A stretch of 64,000 bases of DNA from Parvularcula lutaonensis (GTDB lineage: Bacteria > Pseudomonadota > Alphaproteobacteria > Caulobacterales > Parvularculaceae): positions 930,001-994,000 of the forward strand of contig NZ_BMXU01000001.1 in NCBI RefSeq assembly GCF_014651915.1, written 5' to 3'. The translations under genes and the position numbers were made by a program. Under the pieces are notes generated by a model. The model did not search any database. It was not told the origin of the DNA and saw only the letters and a program-made list of their open reading frames with translations. Below, piece after piece: positions 60,245-64,000 of the stretch. How positions within the stretch are numbered: position 1 is the stretch's first letter; every line of letters starts with the position of its first letter.

Positions 60245-61975
60245 CTAATCTGAGTACGCGCGAAAAATCTGCTGATTGTCGGCGGCGGCTTGTAGAACCG
60301 ATCTGTTATTCTGCCCCCGGATGGAATTAGTTGTTACAAGACCAGAATACTTAACTTCTGAATTCCGGATCAGCTTCCAAGTTCGAAGAACCCAGAACAT
60401 AACGAAATCCGCGGTTTTCGGGAGTTCGCGATACGCTCCCCGGACGTCCAGAACATATTGCTCCCCCAATTCACCGATCATCCGCTTGTTCCCCAAAAAC
60501 GGCGGGTTCCCCACGATCACGTCGGCTTCGGGCCATTCCGCTTCGCGCCATTCGCCAGTCTCTTCGTCCTGCTCGATCAGGGCGTCGCGGTTTTCGATGT
60601 TGTTCAGGGGGCGGAGAATGGGTGTCGAGGTGCCGAAGCCTTTCTTCTGCATCCACTGGATATCGCCGATCCAGACCGAGACGCGGGCGAGTTCGGCGGC
60701 GTAGGGATTGATCTCTATGCCGAGGACATTCTCCGGCCCGACCCGCGGCAAGCCGCGCGGGAGGCCCAGATCCTCGGCCTCTGAATTCGCGCGCTGCTCG
60801 ATGTCCTTGAGGGCCTTGAGCGAAAGGTAGAGGAAGTTGCCGGAGCCGCAGGCAGGGTCGAGGACGCGGAACCCCGCGAGCTTTTCGATGAAGTCCGCAT
60901 GCAGCTTTTTCGCCCTGTTCATCGCACGGGTGCGGGTTGCGCCCTTGCCCTTCGCGGCCTTGGCCAGCTCTGCCTCGATCTTGCCTCGCACCTCCTCCCA
61001 CTCTGCCGTGAGGGGCTCGATGATGACGGGCTCGACGATCATCATGATCTTCTCGGCGTCGGTGTAGTGGGCGCCGAGCTGGCTGCGCTTGGAGGGGTCG
61101 AGGCCGCGTTCGAACAGCGTGCCGAAGATCGAGGGGTCGATCTCCGACCAGTCGAGCTTGGCCGCGTGGACGAGGAGCTTCACATCCTCCTTCTCCAGCG
61201 GCAGGGCCGTGTCGTCGTCGAACAGGCCGCCGTTGAAGTGCGGAACGGCTACAAAGCCGACGCGGCCACCAAGGCTCATCGCGCGGAAGAGATCGGAGAG
61301 GTTCTGCTGCGCCTCCGCCGGGTTCTTCACCGCCAGCTCCATCGAGCGCTGGAAGAGCTTGTTGGGCAGGAGGTTCACGTCCTCCGCGAACATGCAGAAG
61401 ACCAGCCTGTTGACGAAATGCGCGACGGTGTGGGGATCGTGCCCCCTCTCCCGCAGGCGCTGGGCCAGGCCCGAGAAGTCGTTCGCCGCATCGCGGGTCA
61501 GCTCGTCCCGGCTGCGCTTGGGCCTGAGGGCCGAGGGGTTCTCGAAGACGTTTTTGAGAAACTCGCGCTTCTTCGCGTCGAGAAGATCGTCGAGAGCGAT
61601 CTCGTGGACCTCGGTGACGTAGTTGGTCCAGTCGGTGTAGACGCGGATCGTCTTGGTGTCCGAGACGATGAGGAGCGGCGGGTTGCCGAGCGCGCCCTTG
61701 TAACGCTGGAGCTGGCGGTAGGCGGCGTCGAGGTCCTTGCCGGGACCCTTGTACTCCCACGCGAAGTGGCCCTTCTTCCAGACATCCGCGAAACCGATGC
61801 GGCCGTCATCCTTCGCGGTCTGCTTTTCGAAGGTGTATGTGTCGCCCTTGGTGTCGTCGTCGAGGGGCTTCGTAACACCGAGAAGATCGCAGAGGTCGTT
61901 GAAGTGGCTGTGCGCGGCCTGGCGCTCGCCAAGCTCCATGTCCCGCCATTTCTTCACGAAGTCAGTCGGTTGCAT
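60245..61975 (-). CDS. N-terminal fragment of the MmeI-like enzyme (nuclease plus methyltransferase)
   Basis: 576 residues up to the TAG. Contains the ExK nuclease and complete methyltransferase motifs (DPACGSGNF; NPPF) but no target-recognition domain, so alone it should be inactive or non-specific. The last 80 codons switch to codons rare elsewhere in the window (AGA, CTA, GTA, ACA, AAT). Confidence 0.75.
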   Translation of the reverse strand: MQPTDFVKKWRDMELGERQAAHSHFNDLCDLLGVTKPLDDDTKGDTYTFEKQTAKDDGRIGFADVWKKGHFAWEYKGPGKDLDAAYRQLQRYKGALGNPPLLIVSDTKTIRVYTDWTNYVTEVHEIALDDLLDAKKREFLKNVFENPSALRPKRSRDELTRDAANDFSGLAQRLRERGHDPHTVAHFVNRLVFCMFAEDVNLLPNKLFQRSMELAVKNPAEAQQNLSDLFRAMSLGGRVGFVAVPHFNGGLFDDDTALPLEKEDVKLLVHAAKLDWSEIDPSIFGTLFERGLDPSKRSQLGAHYTDAEKIMMIVEPVIIEPLTAEWEEVRGKIEAELAKAAKGKGATRTRAMNRAKKLHADFIEKLAGFRVLDPACGSGNFLYLSLKALKDIEQRANSEAEDLGLPRGLPRVGPENVLGIEINPYAAELARVSVWIGDIQWMQKKGFGTSTPILRPLNNIENRDALIEQDEETGEWREAEWPEADVIVGNPPFLGNKRMIGELGEQYVLDVRGAYRELPKTADFVMFWVLRTWKLIRNSEVKYSGLVTTNSIRGQNNRSVLQAAADNQQIFRAYSD

Positions 61976-62167
61976 CAGAGCCTTGTAAGCAGCTTCGCGT
62001 GACGCGCCAGCCCCGATAGCACTTGCCCCCCGCCCCCTTTTCCGCTAGCCGCCGCGTTTCGAGCAGCGGTCGGCTGGCATCTGGGATTGTCCCGCCGTCA
62101 GTCGAGCCGAAGGCGGTCCAGCGTTCCCGCGCCCCGTCTCCGCTGCCAGACAAGGGTGATAGAGCAT

Positions 62168-62515
62168 ATGGCTCTTTACGAGCACATCTACATCGCGCGT
62201 CAGGACGTGAGCCCCGCGCAGGTGGACCTCATCACTGAGGAACTCCAGAACATCGTGAAAGAGAACGGCGGCAAGGTCGAGAAGACCGAATACTGGGGCC
62301 TCCGTAATCTTCAGTACAAGATCAAAAAGAACCGCAAGGGTCACTACTCGCTCATGCAGATCGACGCGCCGTCCGAAGCGCTCGTCGAGATGGAGCGCCA
62401 GATGAAGCTGAAAGAGGACATTCTCCGCTTCATGACCATCCGCGTGGACGAGTTCGACCCCGAGCCCTCGCCGGTGATGAGCCGCCGCGACCGCGACGAA
62501 AGGAAGCCTCGCTAA
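62168..62515 (+). CDS. rpsF: 30S ribosomal protein S6
   Basis: 115 residues. [21 protein letters not shown] and [27 protein letters not shown] are the bS6 signatures. The ATG at 62168 was chosen; the frame upstream is leader. The stop TAA overlaps the rpsR start (TAATG). First gene of rpsF-rpsR-rplI. Confidence 0.97.
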   Translation: MALYEHIYIARQDVSPAQVDLITEELQNIVKENGGKVEKTEYWGLRNLQYKIKKNRKGHYSLMQIDAPSEALVEMERQMKLKEDILRFMTIRVDEFDPEPSPVMSRRDRDERKPR

Positions 62516-62742
62516 TGGCCAAGACCTTTTTCCGCCGCCGCAAGACCTGCCCGTTTTCGGGCGAGAAGGCGCCGAAGATCGACTACAAGGATCCCAAGCT
62601 CCTCGGACGCTACGTCTCCGAGAAGGGCAAGATCATCCCGTCGCGCATCTCGGCCGTCAGCCAGAAGAAACAACGCGAGCTCGCCCGCGCCATCAAGCGC
62701 GCCCGCTTCCTCGCGCTTCTTCCCTATGTTGCGCAGGACTGA
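62515..62742 (+). CDS. rpsR: 30S ribosomal protein S18
   Basis: 75 residues: [55 protein letters not shown], the complete bS18 signature. One base overlap with rpsF; rplI begins 3 bases after its stop. Confidence 0.98.
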   Translation: MAKTFFRRRKTCPFSGEKAPKIDYKDPKLLGRYVSEKGKIIPSRISAVSQKKQRELARAIKRARFLALLPYVAQD

Positions 62743-62745
62743 TCC

Positions 62746-63369
62746 ATGACCCAGGTTATTCTCCTCGAACGCGTCGAGAAGCTCGGCTCGATCGGTGACG
62801 AAGTCACCGTGAAGCCCGGCTTTGCCCGCAACTTCCTCGTGCCGAAGGGCAAGGCCCTCCGCGCCACCGCCGAGAACCGCAAGAAGTTCGAAGCCGAACG
62901 TGCCGCGATCGAAGCCCGCAACGCCGAAGAGCGTGAAAAGGCCGAAACGCTCAGCCGCTCGGTGGCGGGCAAGCAGTTCACGGTCATTCGCTCGGCCTCC
63001 GACAGCGGCATGCTGTTCGGCTCGGTCTCCTCGCGCGATATCGCCGAGACCGCTTCGACCAAGAAGCTGAAGCTGAACCGTCAGAACGTCCTGCTCGACT
63101 CACCGATCAAGACTATCGGTATCTTCCCGGTCCGCATTCGCCTGCACCCGGAAGTGACGGTCGAGATCGAGGTCAACGTCGCCCGGACCCAAGAAGAAGC
63201 CGAACGCCAGGCCCGCGGTGAGAACGTCCTCGCCAAGGAAGAAGAGGTGGTCGAAAAGGTCACCGGCACCGGCTTTGATGAAGACGAAGAAGGCACGGAA
63301 GCTTCTGCAGAAGCCGCCGACGCCTCGGCCGAAGAAGGCACCACGGAAAACGTCACCGACGCTCCGTAA
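62746..63369 (+). CDS. rplI: 50S ribosomal protein L9 with acidic C-terminal extension
   Basis: 207 residues, about 55 more than E. coli bL9. VILLERVEKLGSIGDEVTVKPGFARNFLVPKGKAL is the N-terminal 23S-binding domain; the long helix and C-terminal domain (GMLFGSVSSRDIAE, IGIFPVRIRLHPEVTVEIEV) follow. The extra tail (from about residue 165) is rich in E, A and D, a common feature of alphaproteobacterial L9. Confidence 0.97.
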   Translation: MTQVILLERVEKLGSIGDEVTVKPGFARNFLVPKGKALRATAENRKKFEAERAAIEARNAEEREKAETLSRSVAGKQFTVIRSASDSGMLFGSVSSRDIAETASTKKLKLNRQNVLLDSPIKTIGIFPVRIRLHPEVTVEIEVNVARTQEEAERQARGENVLAKEEEVVEKVTGTGFDEDEEGTEASAEAADASAEEGTTENVTDAP

Positions 63370-63398
63370 GCCCCGCTTCTTCTGCAAGCATCCAAGAG

Positions 63399-63426
63399 CC
63401 CCGCATGTTCCCCATGCGGGGTTTTT
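63399..63426 (+). terminator. Terminator of rpsF-rpsR-rplI
   Basis: 9-bp stem CCCCGCATG / CATGCGGGG with a short loop, then five T residues. Confidence 0.9.
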
Positions 63427-63492
63427 CATGCCTGAAGGGGAGCCATCGTCATCGCCGCTGCGGACGCCGACCCCGCTCGGTGCAAGGCACGT

Positions 63493-63975
63493 TCAGCCGC
63501 AGCCGTAAGGCGCGGAGATGCGCCAACGCACCCCCTGCTGGTCGGTGCCCCAGATCGGACCCTCGGCGATGCTCGCCCAGGTCGGCACCGACACGAGAGC
63601 GATGCCGTAGGCGGTGGGTATCGAGATGTAGTTGCGGTCGGTCCGGTAAACGCCACCACCGACAGCCCGGTTGAGGGCTTGCCCGCTGCGGATCTGCACC
63701 ACGGTGATCCTGCCCCGGTCATTGCCGCGGGCGGCGCAAACCCTGACCGATCGAGCCGGGACCCCGCCATAGCCGGAACCGTATCCCGAGCCGTAACCCG
63801 GATCGTAGCCGGAACCGTAACCGCTCCCGTAGCCTGAGCCGTAGTAAGGGTCGTAGGTGGCCTCCGCGAGGCCGTTCGAGATACCCTGAAGCAGGGCTGC
63901 CTGCTCCTCCGGGGTCAGTTCACAAGCCGACAGGCCGAACACGGCGAGAATGGCAAGGCCAAGTCGTTTCATCAT
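63493..63975 (-). CDS. Lipoprotein with glycine-tyrosine-serine repeats
   Basis: 160 residues. Signal peptide ending in FGLSAC (lipid Cys18), a helix (TPEEQAALLQGISNGLAEATY), about seven short repeats of the G-Y-G-S type (residues 46-70), and a globular C-terminal half with five cysteines or fewer (VRVCAARGNDRGRITVVQIR ... WRISAPYGCG). The 3' half is an SH3-like or beta-rich domain, not identified. GGGAG lies upstream of the ATG. An outer-membrane or surface lipoprotein of unknown function. Confidence 0.75.
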   Translation of the reverse strand: MMKRLGLAILAVFGLSACELTPEEQAALLQGISNGLAEATYDPYYGSGYGSGYGSGYDPGYGSGYGSGYGGVPARSVRVCAARGNDRGRITVVQIRSGQALNRAVGGGVYRTDRNYISIPTAYGIALVSVPTWASIAEGPIWGTDQQGVRWRISAPYGCG

Positions 63976-64000
63976 CACAACGCGCTCCCTCGTTCGTGAG

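Larger units (their letters stand above)
59108..61975 (-). pseudogene. MmeI-like (type IIL) restriction-modification gene interrupted by one in-frame TAG
   Basis: Read as one frame, 956 codons encode a single-chain nuclease-methyltransferase. N-terminal PD-(D/E)xK nuclease (GFADVWKKGHFAWEYKGPG), helical connector, SAM motif I FRVLDPACGSGNFL, catalytic NPPF (VIVGNPPFLG, N6-adenine type), then target-recognition and tail domains. Codon 577 is TAG (60245-60247) between ...AYSD and PWAADGAAVRVS. Family members I remember read S-D-E-P-W, so GAG to TAG is the simplest change. Nothing else is frameshifted. It could be a fresh null, readthrough, or a sequencing error. Confidence 0.85.

Noticed and set aside
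63750-63850. Short regular repeats that could suggest a CRISPR array
   Set aside because: They are in-frame codons for the G-Y-G-S repeats of a lipoprotein; there are no unique spacers.

Overview
The window is a 64 kb piece of a GC-rich alphaproteobacterial chromosome. The evidence is gene order and families: aroA beside an FYDLN-acid protein, HIG1 / PduO / etfBA, the fab cluster with mltG-yicC-gmk, rpsF-rpsR-rplI, and carotenoid genes with crtW and crtZ. The mixture of marine-type traits (GH16 glucanase, astaxanthin-type carotenoid genes, a TtpC-type TonB system) suggests a Parvularcula-, Hyphomonas- or Maricaulis-like bacterium. I cannot name the genus.

Layout: 0-6.6 kb holds aroA (partial), an acidic zinc-ribbon protein, icd, two tandem NTF2-like genes, recG and a DUF502 membrane protein. 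6.6-10.2 kb holds a DUF3089 protein without its usual nucleophile, a proteasome-like Ntn protein with a coupled small gene, and two small membrane proteins. 10.3-14.8 kb holds a GH16 lipoprotein, a PduO-type adenosyltransferase, a DUF5694 lipoprotein and etfBA. 15.0-19.7 kb is a compact carotenoid cluster, crtI-crtB-crtW-crtZ, facing crtE; no crtY is present. 19.8-29.2 kb is a minus-strand fatty-acid and envelope block (fabD, fabG, acpP, fabF, mltG, yicC, gmk) with a hybrid histidine kinase and an MscS channel inserted. 29.4-38.7 kb holds a peroxiredoxin/YbjQ pair, a giant chemoreceptor downstream of a TonB-domain protein, clpB and a DUF885 peptidase-like lipoprotein. 39-41 kb holds the divergent fumarylacetoacetase-type / maleylacetoacetate isomerase pair. 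41.2-47.2 kb is a seven-gene TonB energising operon (DUF3450, TtpC-like, ExbB, two ExbD, TonB, TPR). 47.6-56.1 kb holds tRNA-Gln, tRNA-Pro and mainly housekeeping genes (rpmJ, xseA, purD, transaldolase). 62.2-63.4 kb is rpsF-rpsR-rplI.

The least explained part is 56.2-58.9 kb. Three minus-strand transcription units each start with the same 40-bp element (32 of 40 positions invariant). One encodes two tandem 34-residue hydrophobic peptides. The other two each encode a 104-residue secreted UrcA-like protein with a cysteine pair. A cation-efflux (CDF) gene lies between them. This looks like a small, locally clustered regulon of unknown function and is the best candidate for a new system here.

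Next to it, 59.1-62.0 kb holds an MmeI-like restriction-modification gene cut in two by one in-frame amber codon, inside a segment richer in A/T than the rest of the gene.
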